DNA from: Mesorhizobium qingshengii
Lineage (GTDB): Bacteria; Pseudomonadota; Alphaproteobacteria; Rhizobiales; Rhizobiaceae
Direction: 5' to 3'
DNA length: 64,000 bases
NCBI RefSeq assembly: GCF_027563465.1
Contig: NZ_JAPFQA010000008.1
Location: 1 to 64,000 of the forward strand
A program made the translations under genes and the position numbers. Below are positions 46,251 through 53,968 of the stretch, one piece after another. The notes below the pieces were generated by a model that saw only the letters and a program-made list of their open reading frames with translations, did not search any database and was not told where the DNA came from. Position 1 is the first letter of the stretch. The number at the start of each line of letters is the position of its first letter.

Positions 46251-46429
46251 CAATGCGACATGAAGCGGTTGGTGCCGCTTTCCTCAACCAGCGAACGCTT
46301 GACGCGGCCAAAGGCCGCCATTTCGACGTCGGCGGCGACATGCGCGCCGCGTGCAGTCAACCCACTCGCAAGAGCGGCGTCGGTTCCTGATCCGATCCCT
46401 GCCACGATCTTATCCTTGAAATCCTTCAT
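46250..46429 (-). CDS. Short ORF resembling a truncated SDR N-terminus
   Basis: A 59-residue ORF, MKDFKDKIVAGIGSGTDAAL and onward to NRFMSH. It reads like the first strand and helix of a short-chain dehydrogenase (MKDFKGKVAVVTGAGSGIG-type) with small deletions that remove the TGxxxGxG cofactor loop, then LTARGAHVAADVEM in place of the second strand. GGAGCGAG before two adjacent ATGs (46432, 46429) is a good ribosome site. Its stop overlaps the mgtA start. It cannot bind NAD(P) in the usual way; it may be a remnant kept as a leader ORF for mgtA, or an unrelated small protein. Confidence 0.55.
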   Translation of the reverse strand: MKDFKDKIVAGIGSGTDAALASGLTARGAHVAADVEMAAFGRVKRSLVEESGTNRFMSH

Positions 46430-46481
46430 CATCTCGCTCCGTCGAGAAGTTGCCATTCTAGGCTCGCTGCGAGATGGGGAC

Positions 46482-46495
46482 TTGATCGCCATCAA
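46482..46495. promoter_or_regulatory. Perfect FixK/FNR-type box before the SDR-like ORF and mgtA
   Basis: TTGATCGCCATCAA is an exact palindrome centred 59 bp before ATG 46429. On the minus strand a -10-like TAGAAT (46460-46455) is centred 31 bp away, the spacing expected for class II activation. Confidence 0.87.
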
Positions 46496-46562
46496 ATGCC
46501 GACTGATTGCGCACGAACACCCGTCAGGTGCGGCCGGCCGTGCGCCTGGTCGGTGGCGTCGG

Positions 46563-46919
46563 TCACGGCTGCTGGACGCTGGCTATATAGGCGATGATCG
46601 CATCGATCTGTTCGGGGCTGGCAACCCATTCAGGCATGTCCGGATGACCGGTCGAAATGCCTTCTGCGAGCGCCTCCTCAAGATCCGTCAGCGGATAGCG
46701 CTTTGACAGGGTGCGAAAGGCGGGAGCGTCCGGATGGCTGCTCTTGTCGGTTTTTCCAATAGCGTGGCAGCGGGCACAATTGAACTCCACCAGGGCCTTG
46801 CCGCGCTCCGTCATGCTGTCGGCCAGCGCCGGCAGAGCGGGCAAAACCAGCGAGAGGGCGAGGACAAGGGCCCGCAGGGAATGATGTCGGACGGTGCTAT
46901 CTACGATGGAAGCGTTCAT
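46563..46919 (-). CDS. Small c-type cytochrome
   Basis: A 118-residue secreted protein: signal sequence through about residue 34 (LVLALSLVLPALPALADS), one haem site CARCH (Cys48, Cys51, His52), and a likely distal Met in GHPDMPEW. Its likely role is electron transfer in the periplasm. A FixK box lies 40 bp upstream of ATG 46919, which leaves little room for a leader, so translation could start slightly downstream (GTG 46892). It is the first of two monohaem cytochromes in the island. Confidence 0.88.
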   Translation of the reverse strand: MNASIVDSTVRHHSLRALVLALSLVLPALPALADSMTERGKALVEFNCARCHAIGKTDKSSHPDAPAFRTLSKRYPLTDLEEALAEGISTGHPDMPEWVASPEQIDAIIAYIASVQQP

Positions 46920-46952
46920 TGCGGCAATCTGCGCTCATGGCCGTCCCTTGCC

Positions 46953-46966
46953 TTGATTTCCATCAA
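46953..46966. promoter_or_regulatory. Perfect FixK/FNR-type box before a cytochrome c gene
   Basis: TTGATTTCCATCAA is an exact palindrome upstream of the cytochrome c gene (46919). It overlaps the last bases of the neighbouring C92-type lipoprotein gene. Confidence 0.85.
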
Positions 46967-47844
46967 TCGGCGTTGGCATGCCATGCCAACGCAATGTCGG
47001 CGGCCAGCGTTCGGCGTGATGCACTTTCCCATTGTGGCGAGAGACTTCTGACATAGAGAATCAGGTCGAGATTTGATTTTCCAACAGCGGCCAGGGCAAC
47101 GACCTCGTCGGGCAAAGTGGTCTGACGACCGTAGAGGCGACGGGCAGGCAGCCCGGCTTCCGGCATCACGTGATTGATCAGTTCTGTACAGTATAGCCGC
47201 TCCGTACTTGCGTTGTCGAAATGGAAATCGAAGCGCTGGCCCATATGCTCGAGGAGCCCGGCGATCACCCCCCTGCGCCGTCGATTGCTCCTCAGATGTG
47301 GCCGCAGGACCACCACCCGATCGGCATTGAGCACGACACGCGCCGGCGACAGATGAATCCCGTCCTGATCGGCTTCGATCATAATCGCGCCTGCCCGTAT
47401 CCGCTCCCGGTACGGCACGATGTGTGGATCATCCCAGGCGCCTATTTGGCGCAGTTCCGTCTCGGTACCGAGATAGACAGCGGCATGGCCAAAAAGCCCG
47501 GGGATGGTGTGGCCGGACATTCGGCCTTTTGAACTCAAAACAAGGATGTCGAGGGGTCTCAGCACACTCAGAATTGTCTTCTGGGCCATGTCATTGGCGA
47601 GATAACCCTGCCTCCAGACAACATGCGCAATCGTGCGCCCGACGAGCGGCGCCGCTGGTTCGACCAGATCCACCAGCCAAGCCGGATATTTCTCGGCATT
47701 GAGACAGCACTGCGACAGGTTGCCGGCGAATGTGGTTGCGCCCATGGAGGTGGGTTTCCCCGGCTGGTGGATGCATCCCGCAAGCGCAATGGTCACCAGC
47801 AGCAGCACATAGCCGCGAACTGTCCTCGCAAGAGTGTCCCTCAT
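46963..47844 (-). CDS. YiiX/YebB-like (C92) cysteine-hydrolase lipoprotein
   Basis: A 293-residue protein with a lipoprotein signal (VLLLVTIALAGC, acylated Cys24). The body shows the permuted NlpC/P60 (YiiX, peptidase C92) pattern: PLDILVLSSKG, then the catalytic-type His in LFGHAAVYLGTETEL, and, much later, the Cys in RLYCTELINHVMPEAG. Such proteins are predicted amidases or acyl hydrolases acting on lipids or peptides in the envelope; the substrate is unknown. It lies upstream of the cytochrome c gene on the same strand. No perfect FixK box precedes it. Confidence 0.75.
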   Translation of the reverse strand: MRDTLARTVRGYVLLLVTIALAGCIHQPGKPTSMGATTFAGNLSQCCLNAEKYPAWLVDLVEPAAPLVGRTIAHVVWRQGYLANDMAQKTILSVLRPLDILVLSSKGRMSGHTIPGLFGHAAVYLGTETELRQIGAWDDPHIVPYRERIRAGAIMIEADQDGIHLSPARVVLNADRVVVLRPHLRSNRRRRGVIAGLLEHMGQRFDFHFDNASTERLYCTELINHVMPEAGLPARRLYGRQTTLPDEVVALAAVGKSNLDLILYVRSLSPQWESASRRTLAADIALAWHANAD

Positions 47845-47955
47845 CTCGCAGCCATTCTGGATCAGGCGTTGATTTCGTTTTCGGGGGATCGAGGTTCGCC
47901 TGAAGCGGCGAGCCGCCGGCGCTGAAAAGCGCCAGCATGACTTAGCTAAGTCAAT

Positions 47956-48162
47956 TCAGGCGCTTCGTGCCGGGCAGGTCGAGATTCCGAGCAGTGTGTA
48001 GAGGGGACACGTTCCGAACAATCCCGTTAGCAGTGGAACCAGCCCCACGAGCAAACCATAGCGCCAGGCAGCGCCCGGATAGATGAAGAAAAGCGAAAGC
48101 AGCGCAAGGCCGACGATCACGCGTACAACGCGATCGACAAAGCCGACATTCATCTTGAGCAT
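47956..48162 (-). CDS. DUF2892/YgaP-TM-like small membrane protein
   Basis: A 68-residue protein starting MLKMNVGFVDRVVRVIVGLA, with two hydrophobic helices and the end LTGLFGTCPLYTLLGISTCP. This is the DUF2892 pattern (inner-membrane, often fused to rhodanese domains in YgaP); the two cysteines near the C-terminus are conserved in the family. GGAG precedes ATG 48162. A one-mismatch FixK box lies 86 bp upstream. The function is unknown, though links to sulphur or redox chemistry have been suggested for relatives. Confidence 0.88.
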   Translation of the reverse strand: MLKMNVGFVDRVVRVIVGLALLSLFFIYPGAAWRYGLLVGLVPLLTGLFGTCPLYTLLGISTCPARSA

Positions 48163-48241
48163 GCTGGTACTCCAGGCATTTCGTGGATTCGCGGCGGTCT
48201 GCCGATAACGCCATCCCAACACCTTGCCGCTCGAGAGGGCA

Positions 48242-48255
48242 TTGATCGGCGTCAA
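48242..48255. promoter_or_regulatory. FixK/FNR-type box before the DUF2892 gene
   Basis: TTGATCGGCGTCAA (minus strand TTGACGCCGATCAA) has one mismatch to TTGAT-N4-ATCAA. It lies between the phaC end and the DUF2892 start. Confidence 0.65.
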
Positions 48256-48270
48256 GCCATCTTCGCCGTA

Positions 48271-50115
48271 TCAGGGCTCAAGCACGTATGTTCCAGGAGC
48301 TGTACAGACTGGCCGGTAACGCCCGGTGCCCCCGCCTGCGGGCAGCGGCGGAATACCAGCGCCGGAATGGAGAGCCAGCCAGTCCGCCCATTCCCGCCAC
48401 CAGGAACCATCGACGGCAGCGGCGGATGCCGACCAGGTTTCGGGGTCCGGATGAGGTTGCCCGCTCACATGCTGTAGCCGCTTGTAGCTCCGGCCCGGGT
48501 GACCCGGCTCCGACACGACGCCGGCATTGTGGCCACCGCTCGTCAGGACGAAGTCGATGTCCGTGTCGAGCAGGTGCGTCAGCTTGAAAACGGAACGCCA
48601 CGGTGCGACGTGATCGGTCACCGTTCCCAGTGCGAACACCGGAACCTTGATGTCCTCGACATGGACCGGCCGGCCATCGACTTGGAAACGGCCTTGCGAG
48701 AGATCATTGCCGAGATAAAGCTGGCGCAGATATTCTGATTGCATCCGGTATGGCATGCGCGTCGCGTCGGCGTTCCATGCCATCAGGTCCGACATTGGCG
48801 GGCGTTCGCCGATCAGGTATTCGCGCACGATGCGTGACCATATCAAATCCTGGGAGTGCAGCATCTGAAAGGTGCCAGCCATGCGTCGCTGATCGAGAAA
48901 GCCCTCGCTCCACATCAGATCCTCGAGCATGGACACCTGGCTTTCATCGATAAACAGACCGAGTTCGCCTGGTTCTTCGAAATCGATCTGGGCTGCTATC
49001 AGCGAAAGCGACTTCAGCCGGTCGTCGCCGTCGCGCGCCATCGCCGATGCCGCGATGGAAAGCAGCGTTCCACCCAGGCAGTAACCCACCGCGTGCACCT
49101 TCGCGCCACTGGTGACATCACTGATCGCATCAATCGCCGCCATGACGCCATGCGAGCGGTAGTGGTCGATCGACCACTCCCGCTGTTCGCGCCCGGGATT
49201 GCGCCAGGAAATACAGAACACCGTGAAGCCCTGGGCGACCAGATACCGGATGAGCGAATTGTGCGGTGACAGATCGAGGATGTAGTATTTCATGATCCAG
49301 GCCGGCACGATGAGGATCGGCTCCGACTTCACCGTTTCCGTGACCGGCCGGTACTGGATCAGTTCGATGAACTCATTGCGATACACGACGTCGCCGGGCG
49401 TCGCCGCCACTTCCAGGCCTGGCCGGAAATGATCCGTGCCGGCCGCCGGGCGGCCTGCCGATTGCCGCGCCAGATCGTCGACCAGATTCGCCAGCCCCGC
49501 CCAGAGGTTCGAACCGCCCTCGCCCATCGTCTTTGACAGAACCTCGGGGTTGCTGCCGACGAAATTCGACGGCGACAGCATGTCGAGGAATTGCCGGCTG
49601 TAGAACTCGACCAGTCTTTCGTGCTTTGCCGAAACGCCGTGCACGTCGCTGGTCGCGTTATGCCACCATTGCTGCCATAGCAGAAAGGATTGCTGATAAG
49701 CGCTGAACGGAAAAACCTGCCAGCCTGAATGGCCAAAGCGCCGGTCCTGTGGCAGGGGTGAAATGCAAGGCTGGGAAAGCCCCTTCCTTTCGATGCAACT
49801 GGCCAGGAATGTCGCCAGGCGAGCCGATTTTTCGATCGCCTTTACATAAAGCTCGTACTGCTTGCCCGGCGAGATCGCCAGATGCACGCCCCAGTCCTGC
49901 AAGGCCTGCAGAAGGCTGATCGGTGAAATGCCAAAGCTCGCCTGCGCCATCCCGGCGTGAACGAGACGGTCCACCTGGCGAAATGTTTCGTCCAGGCTCT
50001 CGGGTGCTACACCCTGGCCGGGTGCTGCATGGCCAGGCTTCAATGCGACATCGCCATGCGAAGCAGCAGGGACGGAATCCGGGGATCGCCTTCGAGTTTC
50101 ATTGCGGGTCGCCAT
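48271..50115 (-). CDS. phaC: Poly(3-hydroxyalkanoate) synthase, class I type
   Basis: A 614-residue alpha/beta-fold polymerase making PHB from hydroxyacyl-CoA. The lipase-like box is GYCLGG with catalytic Cys346, and later catalytic Asp and His lie in TVTDHVAPW and SGGHNAGV. SWRNPGREQREW is characteristic of the family. GGAG precedes ATG 50115 (MATRNETRR), chosen over 50169. The phasin gene lies upstream on the same strand, which places polymer storage inside the low-oxygen island; this may be a second synthase besides the usual phaC locus. Confidence 0.93.
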   Translation of the reverse strand: MATRNETRRRSPDSVPAASHGDVALKPGHAAPGQGVAPESLDETFRQVDRLVHAGMAQASFGISPISLLQALQDWGVHLAISPGKQYELYVKAIEKSARLATFLASCIERKGLSQPCISPLPQDRRFGHSGWQVFPFSAYQQSFLLWQQWWHNATSDVHGVSAKHERLVEFYSRQFLDMLSPSNFVGSNPEVLSKTMGEGGSNLWAGLANLVDDLARQSAGRPAAGTDHFRPGLEVAATPGDVVYRNEFIELIQYRPVTETVKSEPILIVPAWIMKYYILDLSPHNSLIRYLVAQGFTVFCISWRNPGREQREWSIDHYRSHGVMAAIDAISDVTSGAKVHAVGYCLGGTLLSIAASAMARDGDDRLKSLSLIAAQIDFEEPGELGLFIDESQVSMLEDLMWSEGFLDQRRMAGTFQMLHSQDLIWSRIVREYLIGERPPMSDLMAWNADATRMPYRMQSEYLRQLYLGNDLSQGRFQVDGRPVHVEDIKVPVFALGTVTDHVAPWRSVFKLTHLLDTDIDFVLTSGGHNAGVVSEPGHPGRSYKRLQHVSGQPHPDPETWSASAAAVDGSWWREWADWLALHSGAGIPPLPAGGGTGRYRPVCTAPGTYVLEP

Positions 50116-50198
50116 CGAACCGTCTCCAGATCCAATCGGGAAGTCGAGCAGCCGACGCGGGAGGACCAAACCGTCCCACGCCGGTTAAGCTTTGCGGT

Positions 50199-50582
50199 CT
50201 ACGCGACTGTTTTCGCTGCCATATCCTCGATCGCGGTATCGGCTTCCTTGCGCACGCGCCGGGCTGTTTCCGAAGTGAGTTTCGAGGTCAGCGCCGCGAC
50301 CTTGCCGGCTTCCGTAACATATTCCGATGTCGCGTTCTGCAGGAAGGTCGAAAAGACGTCGAACGCGTCATTGAACTCGGAACCGGCGACCAGATCTTCG
50401 GCCAGCTTAACGTCTTGCTCGTAACGATGTTTCAAGAACGCGAGCGTTTCGATCTGATAGCGCATCATCGTTTTGAAGGCGTGTGCCTGCAGGGATGCAG
50501 CGGCGAGGATCCACTTTTGGCCATTTTCCAACATCGGCAGGGGCTGCATGCCGAATTGCGACGGCTCGGAATGAGTTTGCAT
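50199..50582 (-). CDS. Phasin-family granule protein
   Basis: A 127-residue protein. The helical region from WILAAASLQAHAFKTMMRYQIETLAFLKHRYEQD to AALTSKLTSETARR matches the phasin_2 family, whose members coat PHB granules. GGAG precedes ATG 50582. It is 83 bp upstream of phaC and probably cotranscribed. A perfect FixK box is centred 84 bp upstream, with TAGGTG as a -10-like hexamer 31 bp from it. Confidence 0.85.
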   Translation of the reverse strand: MQTHSEPSQFGMQPLPMLENGQKWILAAASLQAHAFKTMMRYQIETLAFLKHRYEQDVKLAEDLVAGSEFNDAFDVFSTFLQNATSEYVTEAGKVAALTSKLTSETARRVRKEADTAIEDMAAKTVA

Positions 50583-50659
50583 GATCGGTGCTCCATTGTG
50601 AGGCAGTCGCAAACAAGACGTCTGCAGGAAAACACCTACCGCCATTGGCCATGGCGTCG

Positions 50660-50673
50660 TTGATCAGGATCAA
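50660..50673. promoter_or_regulatory. Perfect FixK/FNR-type box between phasin-phaC and DUF2267
   Basis: TTGATCAGGATCAA is an exact palindrome upstream of phasin-phaC (84 bp to ATG). It is also 158 bp from the divergent DUF2267 gene. Confidence 0.85.
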
Positions 50674-50754
50674 CATCTGCATGACGTTTTCCGCATCGTT
50701 CCACCGGCTGGTCTGGAATCGAGAGAATGCGTACCAGTGTGTCGAGAAGGCCAA

Positions 50755-50768
50755 TTGATCCGGCGCAA
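50755..50768. promoter_or_regulatory. Variant FixK-like box before the DUF2267 gene
   Basis: TTGATCCGGCGCAA fits TTG(A/C)-N6-(T/G)CAA but has a weak right half against ATCAA. It is centred 63 bp before ATG 50825. Read on the other strand it is TTGCG-N4-ATCAA, the same variant seen at 53416 and 58279. Confidence 0.55.
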
Positions 50769-50824
50769 TGCGCAAACGTTCGCGAAGCTCGAAAATGATG
50801 TGGTTCTTCAGAGGGGAGCACGTC

Positions 50825-51262
50825 ATGAGCCACATGTCCCACACCTCCTTCGCCAGCTTCACCCACGCCGCCCAGCAGGCGCAGCAATGGGTCAACGAAC
50901 TTGCGACGGATCTTTGCTGGAGTGAGCCGAGCGCATACCGGCTCCTCAAGACCGTTCTCCACGCTGTGCGCGACTGGTTGTCGCCGGCCGAAATGGCCGA
51001 TCTTTCGGCGCAGCTGCCGGTCTTGATCCGCGGCGTCTTTTTCGAAGGCTGGGCCCCAACCGCTGCGAACGCATGCGAACGCAAGAAGCGCGATTTCATC
51101 GTCCGTGTCGAAGCCAGTTTCGGGTGCGATGACGAAGTCGATTTCGATGTCGCCATCAACGCTGTGTTCAAGCTGCTCGATCGCCATATTTCACATGGTG
51201 AGATCATCCAGGTGCGAAACTCGATGAAGAAGTCTCTTCGTGAGCTCTGGCCGGTGGATTGA
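50825..51262 (+). CDS. DUF2267-domain protein
   Basis: A 145-residue soluble protein of the DUF2267 family: FTHAAQQAQQWVNELATDL, then LKTVLHAVRDWLSPAEMADLSAQLP followed by a second helical repeat that ends with the conserved FKLLDRHISHGEIIQVR. GGGGAG precedes ATG 50825. The family has no known biochemical role but is often found in stress and low-oxygen clusters. It is followed after 3 bp by the phosphoribosyltransferase gene, forming a three-gene unit with the flavin-binding gene. Confidence 0.87.
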   Translation: MSHMSHTSFASFTHAAQQAQQWVNELATDLCWSEPSAYRLLKTVLHAVRDWLSPAEMADLSAQLPVLIRGVFFEGWAPTAANACERKKRDFIVRVEASFGCDDEVDFDVAINAVFKLLDRHISHGEIIQVRNSMKKSLRELWPVD

Positions 51263-51265
51263 CCG

Positions 51266-51973
51266 ATGTTCCGCGACCGCAAGGAGGCTGGAGAAAGGCT
51301 CGGCATCGAATTGGCGGAGCTCGACCTTTACCAGCCAATTGTGCTGGCGCTGCCGCGCGGTGGGGTTCCCGTCGCCGCCGAGGTCGCCAAAGCCCTCGGT
51401 GCGCCGCTCGACCTGCTCATCGTCCGCAAGGTCGGTGCGCCGGGCAATCCGGAACTGGCCGTTGCCGCTGTCGTGGAGGGCAATCCGCCCGACGTCGTGC
51501 TCAACCGGGAGATCGTCGAGGCCTATTCGCTCGACGATGCCGATCTTGCCGCGCTGGTGGCTCTCGAACGCCCCGAACTCGAACGTCGACGCATCACCTA
51601 TAAGGGCAACCGCAAGTCGTTGTCAGTCGCCGGGAAGACCGTGATCCTTGTCGACGACGGCGCCGCGACCGGCACGACGATGAAGGTTGCCATCCGTGCG
51701 CTGCGGCATCGCGCGCCCATGGAGATTGTCGTGGCCGTGCCCGTTTCTCCACCGGATACCGTGGCCGAACTGGCTCATGAGGCGGACCGCGTGGTATGCC
51801 TTAGCCAGCCTGGGCGGTTCCGTGCGTTGGGTTATCACTATCTGCGGTTCCCGCAGCTCTCAGACGGCGAAGTGATTGCCGCCATGGACGAAGCCGCCCA
51901 GTTGCACAAGATACGCCGGCGCGACGTCGCTGGCGATGGCTCAACGGCCGAGAAGAACAGGAGATCGCATTGA
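51266..51973 (+). CDS. Phosphoribosyltransferase-family protein
   Basis: A 235-residue type I PRTase-fold protein. The PRPP loop is VILVDDGAATGTTMKVA, and LALPRGGVPVAAEVAKALGAPLDLLIVRKVGAP resembles putative phosphoribosyltransferases of stress clusters in many bacteria. The nucleobase substrate is not recognisable, and a non-purine role is likely. Its stop overlaps the next start by one base (TGATG). It belongs to the DUF2267 unit. Confidence 0.87.
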   Translation: MFRDRKEAGERLGIELAELDLYQPIVLALPRGGVPVAAEVAKALGAPLDLLIVRKVGAPGNPELAVAAVVEGNPPDVVLNREIVEAYSLDDADLAALVALERPELERRRITYKGNRKSLSVAGKTVILVDDGAATGTTMKVAIRALRHRAPMEIVVAVPVSPPDTVAELAHEADRVVCLSQPGRFRALGYHYLRFPQLSDGEVIAAMDEAAQLHKIRRRDVAGDGSTAEKNRRSH

Positions 51974-52419
51974 TGCTGGTCCGGACGCTTTCTGTGCTGG
52001 AATCGACCAAATTGCTGTCCGCCAGCCGCCTGGGCCACCTGGCTTGCGCGAAGGATGGCCAGCCCTATGTCGTGCCCCTGCACTATGCCCATTCGGACAA
52101 TCACCTCTATGCGTTCTCCTTGCCGGGCAAGAAGATCGACTGGATGCGGGCCAATCCGCGGGTGTCGGTCCAGGTTGGCGAACACGGCCAGGGACGAGGA
52201 TGGAGAAGCGTGATCGTCGACGGCCGCTATGAAGAACTGCCCGACCGCATCGGCCACAAGCTTCAGCGCGATCATGCGTGGTCGGTCCTGAGCCAGCACG
52301 CCGACTGGTGGGAACCTGGCGCGCTCAAGCCGGCCATTCCCCCGGTTGCCGACAGCGCCCCGCACGTCTTCTTCCGGATATCGATCGAGCAGGTGTCCGG
52401 ACGCGAAGCCAGCGAGTGA
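51973..52419 (+). CDS. Pyridoxamine 5'-phosphate oxidase-like flavin-binding protein
   Basis: A 148-residue split-barrel flavoprotein of the NimA/PNPOx-like group: STKLLSASRLGHLACAKDGQPYVVPLHYAH, LYAFSLPGKKIDWMRANPRV, then the W-containing C-terminus. These proteins bind FMN or F420 and may reduce nitro compounds or act as redox sensors. It begins at ATG 51973 inside the PRTase stop. A strong terminator follows 27 bp after its stop. Confidence 0.85.
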   Translation: MLVRTLSVLESTKLLSASRLGHLACAKDGQPYVVPLHYAHSDNHLYAFSLPGKKIDWMRANPRVSVQVGEHGQGRGWRSVIVDGRYEELPDRIGHKLQRDHAWSVLSQHADWWEPGALKPAIPPVADSAPHVFFRISIEQVSGREASE

Positions 52420-52446
52420 GTTCGTCCCACCAGTTCGTTGCAAGAA

Positions 52447-52490
52447 AAAGAACGGGCCGGCGCAACCTCCTGCCGGCCCGTTCTTTTTTT
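52447..52490. terminator. Strong bidirectional intrinsic terminator
   Basis: AAAGAACGGGCCGGC (52447-52461) pairs perfectly with GCCGGCCCGTTCTTT (52472-52486), a 15-bp stem with a 10-base loop. T-runs to 52490 follow on the plus strand and an A-run (52445-52449) precedes it, so it works both ways. It separates the rightward DUF2267 unit from the leftward universal stress protein gene. Confidence 0.93.
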
Positions 52491-52505
52491 CCTGCCGTTG
52501 AACTG

Positions 52506-53342
52506 TTATCGTGCCATCAAGACCGGCAGCGATTGATCCTCGAGCATCGACTTCGTGACGCCGCCGAAGATGCGCTCGCGCAACCGGGAATGGCCATAGG
52601 CGCCCATCACCATCAGCTCGGCGGCAACATCGACGGCATGCTGGCGAAGCACGTCGGCGACCGAGTGGTTCGAACTCGGCAACCGGTCAACCGTGACCTT
52701 CACGCCATGCCGGGCAAGATAGACTGCTGCGTCTGCTCCGGGTTCCGCACCATGATAGTGTTCGCCCTCGATCGGATCGACCATGACCAGGCGCACCTCA
52801 TCAGCGCCTTTCAGCATGTCCAGCGACTCGCGAACGGCGCGCGACGACTCGAGACGGGCGTCCCATGCGACAAGAACGCGTTTGGGCTTCAGGGTCGCCC
52901 GCGCCTTCCCGGGAACCAGTAATACTGGCTTTCCCGATGAAAACAGCGCGCCCTCGATCACTTTGTTCTTCAGCGCCTCGCCGGCAAGCATTTCCGGCCC
53001 GATTACCGTGATGTCGGCGTAGCGGGCGCGCCGGCCGATTGCTTCGTCGGCGGAGCCTTGTTCCGGATATGCGTTGGCGATGTCCGCGGAAAGCGCCCGG
53101 CCAACGATGAAATCCGACACGGCGGCGGTTCTCTTCTTCAGGCGTTTCAGGTCGTCATATCTTTCCTTCGACCAGGTATCCGAGACCACAGCCGCGTATT
53201 CGCCAACAGGCAACGGCGGCGCAATGGCGACAACGAGTACGGAGAGATGGGCGTCGATCTGTTCGCAAAGGTCAGCCGCGAGCTTCAGATCGCCCTCACC
53301 GTGGTTCAGCCCAGTAACCGTAAGCAGTGTCCGGAATGTCAC
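52506..53342 (-). CDS. Universal stress protein, tandem-domain
   Basis: A 278-residue protein with two USP alpha/beta domains; the second holds PKRVLVAWDARLESSRAVRESLDML and ends with ELMVMGAYGHSRLRERIFGG, the G-2x-G-9x-G(S/T) nucleotide-binding type. The first domain has RYADITVIGPE. GTG 53342 follows CAGGAG and is preferred over ATG 53375. USPs are frequent members of FixK/FNR and DosR-type low-oxygen regulons. A variant box is centred 80 bp upstream with TATAGC as -10. Confidence 0.9.
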   Translation of the reverse strand: MTFRTLLTVTGLNHGEGDLKLAADLCEQIDAHLSVLVVAIAPPLPVGEYAAVVSDTWSKERYDDLKRLKKRTAAVSDFIVGRALSADIANAYPEQGSADEAIGRRARYADITVIGPEMLAGEALKNKVIEGALFSSGKPVLLVPGKARATLKPKRVLVAWDARLESSRAVRESLDMLKGADEVRLVMVDPIEGEHYHGAEPGADAAVYLARHGVKVTVDRLPSSNHSVADVLRQHAVDVAAELMVMGAYGHSRLRERIFGGVTKSMLEDQSLPVLMAR

Positions 53343-53415
53343 GGAGGCAACTCCTGATCTCGAGGAAATGTTCAATCGTGGTTGCCGCTATACAGAGGGG
53401 CGCGGGCGCGCTCAT

Positions 53416-53429
53416 TGCGCTGAATCAAA
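53416..53429. promoter_or_regulatory. Variant FixK-like box before the universal stress protein gene
   Basis: TTGCGCTGAATCAA fits TTG(A/C)-N6-(T/G)CAA. It is centred 80 bp before the USP start. On the minus strand TATAGC (53392-53387) is centred 33 bp from it, a good class II -10. Confidence 0.6.
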
Positions 53430-53448
53430 CACGCTTTCGCGGCTGCAT

Positions 53449-53462
53449 TTGATCCGCATCAA
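53449..53462. promoter_or_regulatory. Perfect FixK/FNR-type box before the second cytochrome c gene
   Basis: TTGATCCGCATCAA is an exact palindrome, centred 61 bp before GTG 53517. TAGGTT (53484-53489) lies 31 bp downstream of its centre. Confidence 0.87.
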
Positions 53463-53516
53463 CGTACTTGCAGGGCGCGGCTGTAGGTTTCAGCCAATTA
53501 ACCGATGGAGACGCAA

Positions 53517-53915
53517 GTGAGACTCCTGATCGCCGCGGTGTTCGCAGGCTTGGCCTTCAATCCGGCCGCCGCTCAGGAACTGGGCAACGGCAAGGCGGAA
53601 TACATGAACTCCTGTGCCGTCTGTCATGGCCCCGAAGGCAAGGGCGATGGCCCCTTGGGCGACGAGCTGTTGAAGCGCCCCGCCGACCTGACGCGTCTCT
53701 CCAGGCGAAATGGTGGCGAATTCCCCTACTGGCGGGTTTTTGCCGTGATCGACGGCCGCGCCATGGTGCCGGCGCATGGCGAGCGCGACATGCCGGTCTG
53801 GGGGCGCCAGTTCCTTCCCGGTGACGTGAAGAAATATGGCCCGAACGCAGGGGAAATCGTCACCAGGGAACGGATCCATGATCTGGCTGGCTATGTCGAG
53901 ACACTGCAGCAATGA
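53517..53915 (+). CDS. Monohaem c-type cytochrome
   Basis: A 132-residue periplasmic cytochrome. GTG 53517, preceded by GGAG, gives a clean signal peptide (RLLIAAVFAGLAFNPAAAQ) and is preferred over ATG 53505. The haem site is CAVCH (33-37) and the distal Met is in RDMPVWGRQF. It is likely to feed electrons to a terminal oxidase; no cbb3 genes are in the window. The kinase-fusion gene follows after 53 bp and may be cotranscribed. Confidence 0.9.
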   Translation: MRLLIAAVFAGLAFNPAAAQELGNGKAEYMNSCAVCHGPEGKGDGPLGDELLKRPADLTRLSRRNGGEFPYWRVFAVIDGRAMVPAHGERDMPVWGRQFLPGDVKKYGPNAGEIVTRERIHDLAGYVETLQQ

Positions 53916-53968
53916 GAACACATGGCGGAAACGGTCTCCGCAAGACACAAGCATCAAGGAGGCGGTCC

